Part shown: positions 8,488 to 19,387 of the stretch, piece after piece
Position numbering within the stretch: position 1 is the stretch's first letter
How the letters are laid out: every line of letters starts with the position of its first letter
NCBI GenBank assembly: GCA_002104905.1
Contig: MCFE01000067.1
Coordinates: 1 to 64,000, forward strand
DNA length: 64,000 nucleotides
Direction of reading: 5' to 3'
Source of the DNA: Basidiobolus meristosporus CBS 931.73
Lineage: Eukaryota; Basidiobolomycota; Basidiobolomycetes; Basidiobolales; Basidiobolaceae
Translations under genes and position numbers: made by a program
The notes under the pieces: generated by a model
What the model was told of the DNA's origin: nothing
Database searches by the model: none
The model's input: the letters and a program-made list of their open reading frames with translations, nothing else

Positions 8488-10041
8488 TTAAACACAGTCA
8501 TCCTCACCGCAACTGTCGTCGGAAGGATTCGGCTCACGGTAGAAGGGTTTGCTCTCCAAGCAATCAGCAAGGTTGACCAATTTCCAGCCTCTGCTCAAGA
8601 GGTACTCAATGGCACGCTCAGCAAGAGGAATAGTCTTGGGATAGTTAGTTGGTCTGAAGTCGGCAGTGGTGTTCCACACATCGTGGTTCAGGGAGATGAA
8701 TCTGCCAACTTGAGGGTTTGTAGGGCCGGTTTGGTCAATATACTCTTGGTACATCTCATCAATGGAGTTCACTGGATTCCAATCAACAGGATCCATGTTC
8801 CATGTAACAACAGTGTAGCCCATCTTTTCGAGGATCTGACGTGAGGGACCATCAGTATCACCATAGGGGGGTCTCATACAGGTAGGGACTTTGCCGAGAA
8901 CCTTGGTGAAAGCATGATTCAGTCTGTTCATCTCATATACAACTTCCTCCTCAGAGACTGTAATGAGATCAGTGTGAGCCCAAGTGTGAGAGCAGATTTG
9001 ATGACCGGAAGTGTATGCACGTCTGACGACATCGGCCAGGTCGTAGATGCTCAAGGTGGGGTTTCCGGTATCTGCGTTCTTCTCGTTTAGCCCGTTAACA
9101 AAGAAAGTGGATTTGACGTTGACTCTATCAAGGTAATCCAGCAGCCCAGAAGTCAATACACTTGGGCCATCATCAAAGGTAACAGCGAAGGTTCCTGGAG
9201 CTGTGCACCTGGTGATGACTTCGGCTTCCTTTTTGTCATTACAGCTACCGAAATCTTTTTGGCACCCACCAGTGCAATGGTCGGAGGTGTAGCCACACCA
9301 ACCCCATTCACTACAGCATAAGCCTGGGGCACATGTGCCAAAAGAAGGGCCACACTGCTGATCGAGGTATCTCAGTTTAGATGGGATTGTTGAAGTAGGG
9401 GCCGGAGTTGTGGTTGTAGTGGTAGGGGAAGTAGAGATTGAGGTGGAGACTGAGTTAGTGGAAGTAGCGGAAGTAGAAGTAGTGGTAGTGCTGGCACTAG
9501 TAGAAGTTGCAGTGGATGTGGCCTCGGTAGTGGTAGGAGTGGTGGTTGGAGGCTTTGATGTTATGGTAGGCTTGGTAGTAGTGGTTGTGGTTGTTTTTTT
9601 GCTATCACCACAATCGCCATACTTCTTCTGACAGCCAATATAGCAATGAAGGAACGAATTTCCACAGCGTCCCCAATCACTGCAGCACAGACCTGATTCA
9701 CAAGTACCGTGTCTGGAACCGCATTGCTCATTGAGCTTCTTCAAAGGAGTTGGGGTCGGAGTTGGAGTTGGTTTCGTGGTAGTGGTCTTGCGACCATCAT
9801 CACAGCGGCCATAGCTCTTCTGGCAACCAATGGAGCAATAGTCAGAGGTGGAGCCGCAATAACCCCATATGTTGCAGCAAAGCCCTGGTGAGCAGGAGCC
9901 ATACCAGAAGCCGCATCTCTCATCGCGGAACCCCATTGCTGCTCCTCTAGCAACTAATCTCCCATCCACATTATCTGCGGGGGCAGCATCCAAAGATGTT
10001 GCAGCCAGTGCAACCACGAGTGCGGAAAGGAAGGATTTCAT
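8488..10041 (-). CDS. chitin deacetylase (CE4/NodB) with three CBM18 modules
   Basis: 517 aa from the ATG at 10041, where a signal peptide begins (MKSFLSALVVALAATSLDA); an upstream in-frame Met at 10080 adds an implausible leader. CBM18 modules lie at about 42-82, 106-146 and 229-269. The first two are joined by a Thr/Pro linker. A long Ser/Thr linker (about 149-220), likely O-glycosylated, precedes the third. The NodB domain has TFDDGPS (288-294), [19 protein letters not shown] and SLNHDVWN, the five CE4 motifs. Role: removes acetyl groups from chitin in the wall or outside the cell. The second module has CGNSF where the others have CGYTSD, so its binding face may be weakened. TATA box at about 10096-10102. 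No GPI signal. Confidence 0.93.
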   Translation of the reverse strand: MKSFLSALVVALAATSLDAAPADNVDGRLVARGAAMGFRDERCGFWYGSCSPGLCCNIWGYCGSTSDYCSIGCQKSYGRCDDGRKTTTTKPTPTPTPTPLKKLNEQCGSRHGTCESGLCCSDWGRCGNSFLHCYIGCQKKYGDCGDSKKTTTTTTTKPTITSKPPTTTPTTTEATSTATSTSASTTTTSTSATSTNSVSTSISTSPTTTTTTPAPTSTIPSKLRYLDQQCGPSFGTCAPGLCCSEWGWCGYTSDHCTGGCQKDFGSCNDKKEAEVITRCTAPGTFAVTFDDGPSVLTSGLLDYLDRVNVKSTFFVNGLNEKNADTGNPTLSIYDLADVVRRAYTSGHQICSHTWAHTDLITVSEEEVVYEMNRLNHAFTKVLGKVPTCMRPPYGDTDGPSRQILEKMGYTVVTWNMDPVDWNPVNSIDEMYQEYIDQTGPTNPQVGRFISLNHDVWNTTADFRPTNYPKTIPLAERAIEYLLSRGWKLVNLADCLESKPFYREPNPSDDSCGEDDCV

Positions 10042-11358
10042 GATGAAGAGCCGAATACCCGAGAAATCTGTTTGACCCACAAGACACTATCACGGTTTAT
10101 ATGGAGTCTGGTGGGTCAGTAATGAGCTATTCAAGTGAGTGGCGTCTAGAAGATAAACGGCCTAGTAGCACAAGTATAGTATTTGTTGTACAATTGGTAG
10201 GTTGCAGACATATAACTGTAGGAAACTAATTGGAGGAAGCGGGTATCCTGTGATACGAAATGTACAAATGTTCACGCTAGAATCCACTTGTTCGAGAATG
10301 TGTGATGGCGGTTAGGATATACCACAAATGTAAGATTGTACTAGCACGATTTGGAATATCCCGAAATTACTGACTTGGGTATTTTCCCCGGTACATGAAT
10401 GTTGATACTCTCACAAAATGTCAGAAGGCTCTATGATCTGATGTAACGGTGGCAGACCTACGGCTATAGATAAAGCCATTTCGCCAATCCGAGCCGACTA
10501 CACTGCCCTTGTGCTCTGTAGGAATAATGGAGTCTTCGAAACAATACTATCCTATATGGCTATTAGGTACTGATGAAGTCGAGAGTTTTGCCGAAATACA
10601 TACCACAAAACCTCGTGGCAATTGGTTGATTTCAAAATTTGGTCATACATGGGGCTTCTTGGACTACTCGAAAATTCCAAATTTAATAATGGCATGGAGA
10701 ATATTAGGTAAGAATATTAAGCGTTAAATGATTGATTTTAATAATGATTAATGCATTTGCCGATTTCCATTCTGAGTAGAGTACGGGTGGCTATATTTAG
10801 ATGATCTTCATTAGCCTGGGGATAAAAGAAACAATGAGTCTCAATTTAAGAATAGTTCATATGCCACTGGTTGCCATTCACATGATTTAACTCCACTGAT
10901 TCTTATCTTCTAAGAACTAAGATGGCATATAGGAGAACAAAATGGCTGGTAAGGATGGTGTTGGAGAAATATCCATGATAATAGTGTTTTGAACAGGCTT
11001 TGAGACCTGATGCTTTGGGATAGTAAGAAAGTTGAACTTTCACTGTTGGGTTTCTTGAGAAGAAATGAAGTATTTTATTAAAATGATGATAGCAGCGGCT
11101 TGAAGGTCCCAAGAAGCTGTGTACAAAGGTTAGGATTGTTTGGAGAGGTTTGAAATTACAGCAGCCTCAAAAATGGATGAGTATCACAATTAGACAAATG
11201 GTAATTGTATCAACTAACCACAAACAGAAGATGATTTGTAAGCTGAGAAAAAACTGACTGTTTATTGGGATTAATTCAATACGCTAACAAGCTTGTTTGT
11301 CGGATTGAGAGCAAATTTTGCGGGTCGAGATTATTCTAATTATAGTAAAGGGAATTCT
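10042..11358. other. intergenic with a CpG-poor repeat-like stretch
   Basis: It holds the promoter of the upstream deacetylase gene (TATA-like at 10096-10102). About 10870-11290 is poor in CpG and carries pieces like those of the dispersed repeat family (AAGGTCCCAA, GTGTACAAAG). No gene was recognised; the 72-codon frame at 10509-10727 has no support. Confidence 0.4.
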
Positions 11359-12669
11359 CTAAATGCATTCTTCACCACAGCTGTTATCAGAGGGATTGGG
11401 CTCACGATAGAAAGGTTTACTCTGCAAACAATCAGCAAGGTTGACCAACTTGTATCCTCTGCTGAGGAGATATTCGACGGCACGCTGGGCAAGAGGGATG
11501 GTCTTGGGATAGCTACCAGGTCTGAAATCAGCGGTTGTATTCCAAACATCATGGTTCAGGGAGATGAACTTTCCAACACGAGGGTTTGTAGAACCGGTCT
11601 GATCAACGTACTCCTTGTACATCTCATCTATAGTATTGACAGGATTCCAATCAACAGGATCTACGCTCCAAGTAACAACAGTATAGCCCATCTTCTGGAG
11701 AATCTTGCGGGATGGACCATCAGTGTCGCCATAGGGAGGTCTCATACAGGTAGGGACCTTTCCGAGGATCTTCGAGAAGGCATGATTTAATTTGGTCATT
11801 TCATAGACAACCGTCGATTCACTGACTGTGATGATGTCAGTGTGAGCCCAGGTGTGAGAACAGATTTGATGTCCAGATTTGTATGCACGTTTGACAACAT
11901 CTGCTAGCTGATAGATGCTTAATGTGGGGTTCCCGGTGTCGGTGTTCTTTTCGTTAAGCCCGTTAACGAAGAAGGTGGCCTTGACATTTACTCTATCCAG
12001 GTAGTCCAGCAATCCTGATGTCAATACACTTGGTCCGTCATCGAAGGTAATGGCGAAAGTATTTGGCGCAGTGCATTTGGTGACAACCTTGGCCTCCTTC
12101 TTGTTATCACATCCACCGAATTTCTTCTGGCACCCAGCAGCACAATGATCGGATGTGTAGCCACAATGGCCCCATTGACTACAGCACAAGCCTGGTGCAC
12201 AAGAGCCGAATCCAGAGCCACATTGTTCATCAAGATATCTCAGGGCTCCTGGGGTTGGAACTACGGTTGAGGTGCTTGTAGGCTTGTCAGAATTACACTG
12301 GCCGAACTGCTTTTGACATCCACCAGTGCAATGGTCGGAAGAGTAGCCACACCAACCCCACTCACTGCAGCACAAACCTGGTGCGCATGAACCGAATCCG
12401 GAGCCGCATTGCTCGTTGAGTTGCTTCAAAGGAGTCGGGGTTGGAGTATTCTTGGAGGTGGTTGTCTTGTGGGCACCATTACAAGTACCGAAATCACTCT
12501 GACAACCTGCGGCACAATATTCAGCGCTGGATCCACAATAGCCCCATTTACTGCAGCATAGGCCAGGAGCACAAGAGCCCACACCGGAACCACAGCTACC
12601 GTAACCAGGGGCAGCTTTGATAGACGCTGCTGCTAACACAGCAATTAGTACAGGAAAGACCGACTTCAT
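11359..12669 (-). CDS. chitin deacetylase (CE4/NodB) with three CBM18 modules
   Basis: 436 aa. The start at 12669 gives a signal peptide (MKSVFPVLIAVLAAASIKAA); the open frame extends upstream to 12870, but that part lies across the TATA-like element at 12711-12720. Three CBM18 modules of the [14 protein letters not shown] type follow at once, joined by short linkers, with no long Ser/Thr spacer. The NodB domain has [26 protein letters not shown] and SLNHDVWN. It is the shortest of the six paralogues and the most compact. Expected role: deacetylation of chitin held by the binding modules, outside the cell or in the wall. Confidence 0.93.
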   Translation of the reverse strand: MKSVFPVLIAVLAAASIKAAPGYGSCGSGVGSCAPGLCCSKWGYCGSSAEYCAAGCQSDFGTCNGAHKTTTSKNTPTPTPLKQLNEQCGSGFGSCAPGLCCSEWGWCGYSSDHCTGGCQKQFGQCNSDKPTSTSTVVPTPGALRYLDEQCGSGFGSCAPGLCCSQWGHCGYTSDHCAAGCQKKFGGCDNKKEAKVVTKCTAPNTFAITFDDGPSVLTSGLLDYLDRVNVKATFFVNGLNEKNTDTGNPTLSIYQLADVVKRAYKSGHQICSHTWAHTDIITVSESTVVYEMTKLNHAFSKILGKVPTCMRPPYGDTDGPSRKILQKMGYTVVTWSVDPVDWNPVNTIDEMYKEYVDQTGSTNPRVGKFISLNHDVWNTTADFRPGSYPKTIPLAQRAVEYLLSRGYKLVNLADCLQSKPFYREPNPSDNSCGEECI

Positions 12670-14124
12670 AATTAAATGTAAACTGTCTGAGAAGTGCAAG
12701 AGGGAGTTATGGCTTATAAAGAGGATTACCCAACCCAAGGGAATGGATGAGATCATTGGGATGCCGAAATGTCCAGAAGTCCCATTGGTAGCGGTAGTTA
12801 GTTCGAGTAATGCAAAGGTAACACGAAGTAGGATGGCGCTAGGGCGGACGTCGGTGAGCACAAGACACACAATTTAGCTTGGAAAGAATCTAGCATCTCC
12901 TATCTGAAATAAAAACGGAACCCGTATATGGAAGAGAAACGCGCTGTGGAGGAGAAAATGGGCATCTAAAAATACATTGGCCGTAAGCAATTTGAACTCC
13001 GTTGATGACGCTGAAGCAATTCGGAGCCCTGATTCTCGAGTGAAATTGGAAAACCAGAATCCCTGGCGATGGCGGTATCTACTGCAGCTGTAATGCGCCC
13101 TCAGTGATCGCAATATAGCGAAATTCTTACATTTGAATGGGGTTCTATAAATAACACCAAACCATGTGCCAGATGATCCATCTCACCGCTATTCCAGCTG
13201 CTGCTTACTATTTATGATTTGCTGACCAATATGGCAATTTGATCCATTAGCGATAGCACACACTAAGCGATAGCCACACACTTTAAACTACTGTTGTAAT
13301 GATTACGCCTGGGATTATTGGCCAGACCCTCATTTGCATATTCTCTTGACTTTGATGGAAATATCCAGTGATTAGGAAAGTTGGAGCCAATCAATGCAAG
13401 TATGGCCAATAAACTAAACCTCGATTAATTATTATATCCTAATTTTATGAATCGACTAAGTAAATTTTAGCTACGATAATGGTTACGATGGCGGCTGAAC
13501 TACCCAACTTCTACCCAGCAGTTCACTCGCTATTGGTATTTGAGTTACCTAATCGTAAGAAATCATTGATATACATAATATGCGCAATTGAGGCTTCAAC
13601 AGGTTCCACAATGTGGCCGATCGAGTTGGATGTAGAATCAAGAATAGTTTAAAAATAGCCCAGCCTTAAGTTGAGCTTAACATGCTTCATATTTAGGTTC
13701 TGTCCAAGTCCTGAATAGTACGGTCCACTCAACGTTTTCTGGACCAGGAATCGGCTTTACGACATTGTGGCTGAGTTATATTTGTTGTGTGGTGAATTAT
13801 TAACGTGTACAAAACTGGGATAGCAATCGAGATAGGCGCCACTGAATATCTAAGCCTAACTATGGTATACGCCCAACATCAAATATCCCGGAGTATCTCA
13901 CTCGTCGATGTGGTGATTTTTCCACAACTATCACTCGAAATTGGTACATTGATCCGGTAGTGTAACCCTTTAAACCCTTTGACTAATGCTTGACTTTGAT
14001 AGCCTTACTAACATCAAGTCACTTGTCCGGGAAGAATTGCCTAAACTTCGTCGGTATCTGCAATGCCTTGCATATTTAAGTGCCATGCTTGTCTCTCGCT
14101 GAGACCCAACTTTCTCAGTTTACC
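12670..14124. other. intergenic between divergent genes
   Basis: It contains the deacetylase promoter (TATA-like at 12711-12720) and the promoter of the first isochorismatase-like gene (GCATATTTAAG at about 14069-14079). The last 400 bp resemble the region before the second copy (15290-15734) but with many differences. No further gene was seen. Confidence 0.45.
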
Positions 14125-14829
14125 ATGAAATTCCTTACCATCGTCCAAACAGCTCTCCTGGCATTCTCCGCCGTCGCTTCTGCCATTAGCTCTAGGCCAG
14201 CTGCTGCCCTATACAAGAGACTGAATGTCAACGACACCGTGTTCTTGATGCTGGACCACCAAGTGGGACTATACTCTTTGGTAGATGACTGGCAGTCGAA
14301 TGAGTTCAAGGCCAACGTGTTGGGCTTGGCCGAGGCATCTGCATTGCTCGACATCCCAGTAGTCCTCACCTCCAGTATCGAGGACGGACCTAACGGCCCA
14401 TTGATGCCCGAGGTGAAGAGCCTCCTCAAGAACCCTGTGTATGTCCCACGCAAGGGAGAAATCAATGCTTGGGATAATGTCGAGGTGGTCAGGGCGATCA
14501 AGGCAACCGGCAGAAAGCAAATCGTGATGGCAGGGATTGTCACCGATGTGTGTGTTACCTTCCCCGCTCTTTCAGCAGTGCAAGATGGCTACGAAGTGTT
14601 CACGGTGCTTGACGCTTCGGGTACGTTCAACCAAGGGGTTCGCGACTTCTCATTAGCACGAATGGTCCAAGCAGGCGTCCAGCCCATGAACTTCTTCTCT
14701 ACCGTGTGTGAGCTGGCTCGTGACTGGAGACGCTTTGCTGATGGCAGCCTTGGTGCACTTTTTGCCAAGTACATCCCTGACTACAAGAACCTGATGGATT
14801 CCTATTCTGCTGCTGCCAAATCCCGCTAA
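14125..14829 (+). CDS. secreted isochorismatase-like (cysteine) hydrolase, copy 1
   Basis: 234 aa from the ATG at 14125, which starts a signal peptide (MKFLTIVQTALLAFSAVASA). The frame extends 15 codons upstream to an ATG at 14080, but that leader is not signal-like and lies next to the TATA-like element. The isochorismatase/YcaC fold is indicated by Asp44 (LMLDHQVGLY), Lys110 (VPRKGEINAW) and Cys143 (GIVTDVCVTFPA), the expected Asp-Lys-Cys triad. The substrate cannot be read from sequence. A secreted member is unusual, since most are cytosolic. It is a tandem duplicate of the gene at 15735, differing at three places in the protein (D/E, R/H and the last two residues). Confidence 0.88.
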   Translation: MKFLTIVQTALLAFSAVASAISSRPAAALYKRLNVNDTVFLMLDHQVGLYSLVDDWQSNEFKANVLGLAEASALLDIPVVLTSSIEDGPNGPLMPEVKSLLKNPVYVPRKGEINAWDNVEVVRAIKATGRKQIVMAGIVTDVCVTFPALSAVQDGYEVFTVLDASGTFNQGVRDFSLARMVQAGVQPMNFFSTVCELARDWRRFADGSLGALFAKYIPDYKNLMDSYSAAAKSR

Positions 14830-15734
14830 GTGGACTGGCTAGCCTCCTCGTCCAAGAGTATACATTTTCAATAAAGTACAGCAGCTTGTTCCTGACGTGG
14901 AAGCACTACTTTTGTTGTAGCGATTATTTGTTATTTTAACTCGGATACGCTAGTCATGAGCTGAAACAAAAATAGTGACAAATCCATGTTTGAGAGAGAT
15001 GGTAACAGAAAAACAGACCTGTTTGGCATACAGAAATGATTTTTGCAATGATGGACATGGTTGCAGTCAGGCTGTTAATAGAAGCCTACACTCTCCGGAT
15101 CAACCAAATACTTTGAATTGTGGCTCATTATTTAACATTAACATAGTCGCTGCATTCCCCTCAAGTGCTCAATCATGTTTCATATTTCAGTCATACACAT
15201 AATTTATGTGGATGTGGTTTAAAGAAGTTCCAAAAAGTATTCGATCAAGTGGCTACAGAATTATAAAGAGTTTGAAGATAGTGCTGAATTTTGGTAAACC
15301 TCAGATTCATGACCTCTAGATTTAGCCCAAGTCATATACAGTACGGTCGACTCACGGCCAGTGATGAGCTTTCCGACTTTGTGGCTGCGTTATATTAGTC
15401 CAGTAGTGATCTAGTAACAAGTACAATAGTAGGATAGTAGCCGAGATAGGTACCAACGTGGGCTTGAGCCTATAGTGAACGTCCAACATCAAATAGCCTA
15501 GAGAAGTCTACATATTAGTGCAGTGGTTTTTCCACATTAAACATCCCAAATTGGTACATTAATACGTTGGTGTAACCCTATCACCTCCTTGACTAATGTT
15601 TTGCTTTCACAGCCTTACTAACATCAGGCCGTTTGTCCAGGAAGAAATGCCAAAACTTCGTCGGTAGCTGTGATGCCTTGCATATTTAAGTGCCATGCTT
15701 GTCTCTCGCTGAGACCCAACTTTCTCAGTTTACC
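14830..15734. other. spacer between the tandem hydrolase genes
   Basis: The first part is the 3' flank of copy 1, with AATAAAG at about 14870. The last 65 bp (about 15668-15734) are nearly identical to those before copy 1. The middle is diverged and has no gene. Confidence 0.45.
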
Positions 15735-16439
15735 ATGAAATTCCTTACCATCGTCCAAACAGCTCTCCTGGCATTCTCCGCCGTCGCTTCTGCCATTAGC
15801 TCTAGGCCAGCTGCTGCCCTATACAAGAGACTGAATGTCAACGACACCGTGTTCTTGATGCTGGACCACCAAGTGGGACTATACTCTTTGGTAGATGACT
15901 GGCAGTCGAATGAGTTCAAGGCCAACGTGTTGGGCTTGGCCGAGGCATCTGCATTGCTCGACATCCCAGTAGTCCTCACCTCCAGTATCGAGGACGGACC
16001 TAACGGCCCATTGATGCCCGAGGTGAAGAGCCTCCTCAAGAACCCTGTGTATGTCCCACGCAAGGGAGAAATCAATGCTTGGGATAATGTCGAGGTGGTC
16101 AGGGCGATCAAAGCAACCGGCAGAAAGCAAATCGTGATGGCAGGGATCGTCACCGATGTGTGCGTTACCTTCCCCGCTCTTTCAGCAGTGCAAGAGGGCT
16201 ACGAAGTGTTCACGGTGCTTGACGCTTCGGGTACGTTCAACCAAGGGGTTCGCGACTTCTCATTAGCACGAATGGTCCAAGCAGGCGTCCAGCCGATGAA
16301 CTTCTTCTCTACCGTGTGTGAGCTGGCTCGTGACTGGAGACACTTTGCTGATGGCAGCCTTGGTGCACTTTTTGCCAAGTACATCCCTGACTACAAGAAC
16401 CTCATGGATTCCTATTCTGCTGCTGCCAAATACCACTAA
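15735..16439 (+). CDS. secreted isochorismatase-like (cysteine) hydrolase, copy 2
   Basis: 234 aa, same signal peptide and triad (Asp44, Lys110, Cys143) as copy 1. Differences: Glu for Asp in the VQ-x-GYE segment, His for Arg in DWRxFA, and an end of Tyr-His instead of Ser-Arg. The nucleotide sequence of the reading frame is nearly identical to copy 1, while 3' flanks and most upstream DNA differ. The offset between copies is 1610 bp. The TATA-like element is at about 15679-15689. Confidence 0.88.
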   Translation: MKFLTIVQTALLAFSAVASAISSRPAAALYKRLNVNDTVFLMLDHQVGLYSLVDDWQSNEFKANVLGLAEASALLDIPVVLTSSIEDGPNGPLMPEVKSLLKNPVYVPRKGEINAWDNVEVVRAIKATGRKQIVMAGIVTDVCVTFPALSAVQEGYEVFTVLDASGTFNQGVRDFSLARMVQAGVQPMNFFSTVCELARDWRHFADGSLGALFAKYIPDYKNLMDSYSAAAKYH

Positions 16440-17593
16440 GCGTATAAGTTAGCCTCTTCTCACTCGGTCAAATATATTTCTTAGCAAAGTTTGAGATCTG
16501 TCATGTTCCTGATGTGGAAGCACTGCTTATGTTCTAGCAATTGAACGTATGCCGCCAAACTATTAACAGCAACACACACTTTCACAATAAACCTAATCTT
16601 TATGATAACGCAGGGGATGATATGCTACTAAGATTCTGTCTGTATCTTCCTGTGGAAAAATGGATTTTAGTACAAAGCCAAAATATCATCTCAAAGTTAG
16701 GAATAGGAGCCTGGAAGAGATTAGGTATTATTTGGAGTTCTTAGAGCTCTCAATTGTCTATTTTTAAGCGGGACAAACACAGTTTGGCCGCTTGAAGGGC
16801 CTTTTTCCTTTGCTGTATATACAGTATCTTGAACTAGAGTTTATAAGAATTATTAATTACCAAGCCTTTGACCATATTATATGGAAGCACTGTTTGTATC
16901 CTGCAATTAAAATAATAAGTTTTTTTTCATTTCTCTTCTGACATGTAGCAGGTAATATATATATCCAAAGGTAATTGCATTGGTAACTTTATACTCGAAG
17001 AGGTAGCGGATGCTCTAGCATCTGATGATTCAATACATATGTACTAAAGTATTTTATCATAGAAGTGTTGCAATTAATCAATGATAAGGTTGAATTCTCC
17101 ATAAGTATACCGAACTAGTAGACATATGGGGTATGCACTCTTGGGAATTCTAGAACGAATCGATATACAATATATTGATATTGGATTCACTATTAACCGT
17201 TAGCCATCAACCATCGATCTATTGGTCTATGTACCACCCACTGTTTAAGCACTTTGTGTACTCGCACGTATCTGGATCAGATCAATCAGGTTAACCTTAA
17301 AACAGAGTTACGTGTGAAAGTACCGAAGTGATACTTCAAGCGTTGCTCACAGGGAAAAAAGCCAATACTAAATGAGGGGTTTGTACTTCGCCATGACGTA
17401 GCGAGTATTCACGATTCCCAAGCAGGGACTTTATGGTTTTCGGTGGTCACCATTAGTCATCAAGCTTTGAAATGATCTATACCCAACACGACTTGTTTAC
17501 TAAGACTACTCTAGATCCTACTTGGTTTCCTCGACCTACTATTGATCAATAATGCTTTTATTAGATGTATGAAGTGACCATTAAATTAATCAT
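16440..17593. other. intergenic between convergent genes, no gene seen
   Basis: A+T-rich spacer between the 3' ends of hydrolase copy 2 and the five-CBM18 deacetylase. The 67-codon frame at 16541-16744 is not supported. Confidence 0.4.
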
Positions 17594-19387
17594 TTAAACG
17601 CAGGCTTTTGTGCCACATTTGCTATCTGAAGGGTTGGGTTCACGATAAAACGGTGGGCTTTGCAAGCACTCAGCGAGGTTAACCACTCTCCAGCCTCTTC
17701 CCAGCAGATAATCGATAGAGCGCTTGGCAAGTGGAATGGTTCTGGGATAGCTCTCGGGCCTGAAGTCGGCAGTGGTGTTCCACACATCATGGTTCAGGGA
17801 GATGAATTTGCCAACTTGAGGACTGGTCGATCCAGTCTGATCAACATACTCTTGGTACATCTCATCAATGGAATTCACCGGATTCCAATCAACTGGATCC
17901 ACATTCCAGTTGACAACGGTGTAGCCCATCTTGTAAAGAATCTTGCGTGATGGCCCATCAGTGTCGCCATAAGGAGGTCTCATGCAGGTGGGAACCTTGC
18001 CGAGGACTTTACTGAAGGCGTAATTCAGTCTGGTCATTTCGTAGACAACCTCTTGCTCACTCACGGTGATGAGGTCAGTGTGGGCCCAGGTGTGAGAGCA
18101 GATCTGATGTCCGGAGTTATAGGCGCGTCTGACGACATCGGCAAGCTCGTAGATGGTCAACATAGGGTTTCCAGTGTCACCATTCTTCCTGTTGTTCCCG
18201 TTGATGAAGAAGGTGGCTTTTACATTCACTTCATCCAGATAATCCAACAATCCTGATGTCAGAATGCTTGGCCCATCATCGTAGGTAACCGCGAAGGTTC
18301 CCGGCATCTTACACCCAGTAATCACCTCAGCCTCTATTTTGTTGTCACAAATGCCGAAGTCTTTTTGACAGCCTGTAGAACAGTGTCCTGAGGTGTAGCC
18401 GCAGTAACCAGTTTGGCCACAGCATAAGCCAGGTGCACAGGAGCCGTACTTAGAGCCACACTGTTCATCAAGGTATCTTGGCCCAGTCGGAGTCGGAGTG
18501 ACTGTAGGGGTTTCGGCAGTAGAAGTGAGTTGAATAGTGCTAGAGCTTGTAGCCAAGGTTGTGGAGATACTGGTTGTTGTCACCTCGCTACAGGTACCGA
18601 ACAGCTTTTGACAGCCTCCAGTACAATGATCAGATGAGTATCCACACCAGCCCCATTCGCTGCAACATAATCCTGGTGCACAGATACCATCTCTGGCGCC
18701 ACACTGCTCATTTAGTTGTTTTAGTGGAGTTGGAGTAGGAGAATTCGTAGTGGTGATGGAAGTGGAAGTAGTGACTGTTGCGCTGCCGACACTGCATGTG
18801 CCAAACTCCTTTTGGCAGCCTCCAGTGCAATGGTCGGAGGAGTAGCCGCACCAACCCCATTCACTACAACACAAACCTGGTGCACAAGTACCGTAACTGG
18901 CCCCGCATTGCTCATTAAGTTGCTTCAACGGTGTTGGAATAGGTAACTCAGTGGTGGTAGGGGTAGTATCAGCCGTAGTAACGGCTGTTGTGCTATCGGC
19001 GCTACAAGTGCCAAATTGCTTCTGGCAACCCCCTTGGCAGTGGTCAGAGGAGTAACCGCACCAACCCCATTCACTGCAGCATAATCCTGATGCGCATGAT
19101 CCAAACCCGGAACCACATTTTTCGTTGAGCTGTCTCAATGGAGTTGTGGCTATGGTGACATTGGTGGCGGTTGGCTTTGAGACACTACCACTGCAGCTAC
19201 CAAATTTAGTTTGGCAACCAGTGGAGCAGTATTCCGAGGTGGAGCCGCAGTGGCCCCATTCACTGCAGCATAAACCTGGTGCACAGGTGCCGTATTGGGA
19301 GCCACATTGGTCATAGCTGTACCTCGGAGCACCCTCGATGAATGTTGCAGCCAGTGCAATCACAAACAGGGAAAGAAAGGATTTCAT
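17594..19387 (-). CDS. chitin deacetylase (CE4/NodB) with five CBM18 modules
   Basis: 597 aa, the largest paralogue. Signal peptide at 1-19 ([19 protein letters not shown]). Five CBM18 modules (openings DQCGSQ, EKCGSG, EQCGAS, EQCGAR, EQCGSK) are separated by short Thr/Ser/Pro linkers; modules 2-4 share the [13 protein letters not shown] core. The NodB domain has [26 protein letters not shown] and SLNHDVWN. From the last CBM18 onward it is almost identical to the gene at 25970-27643, while its N-terminal modules differ. That suggests module shuffling or gene conversion of the catalytic half. The upstream region lies at 19388-19470 and the gene is monocistronic. Confidence 0.93.
   Translation of the reverse strand: MKSFLSLFVIALAATFIEGAPRYSYDQCGSQYGTCAPGLCCSEWGHCGSTSEYCSTGCQTKFGSCSGSVSKPTATNVTIATTPLRQLNEKCGSGFGSCASGLCCSEWGWCGYSSDHCQGGCQKQFGTCSADSTTAVTTADTTPTTTELPIPTPLKQLNEQCGASYGTCAPGLCCSEWGWCGYSSDHCTGGCQKEFGTCSVGSATVTTSTSITTTNSPTPTPLKQLNEQCGARDGICAPGLCCSEWGWCGYSSDHCTGGCQKLFGTCSEVTTTSISTTLATSSSTIQLTSTAETPTVTPTPTGPRYLDEQCGSKYGSCAPGLCCGQTGYCGYTSGHCSTGCQKDFGICDNKIEAEVITGCKMPGTFAVTYDDGPSILTSGLLDYLDEVNVKATFFINGNNRKNGDTGNPMLTIYELADVVRRAYNSGHQICSHTWAHTDLITVSEQEVVYEMTRLNYAFSKVLGKVPTCMRPPYGDTDGPSRKILYKMGYTVVNWNVDPVDWNPVNSIDEMYQEYVDQTGSTSPQVGKFISLNHDVWNTTADFRPESYPRTIPLAKRSIDYLLGRGWRVVNLAECLQSPPFYREPNPSDSKCGTKACV

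Noticed and set aside
9410-9631. Plus-strand Val-rich frame.
   Set aside because: It is the antisense of the Ser/Thr linker of the deacetylase at 8488-10041.
10041-10080. Upstream in-frame Met for the first deacetylase; similar extensions for other deacetylases, hydrolases and CsbD genes.
   Set aside because: The inner Met gives a standard signal peptide or the conserved MDK start, and the extra codons lie across or next to TATA boxes.
17660-18256. Plus-strand frames repeated opposite the deacetylase catalytic domains (also at 26030-26632, 30935-31162 and 34897-35421).
   Set aside because: They are antisense shadows of a conserved coding region; their conservation follows from the paralogy of the sense strand.
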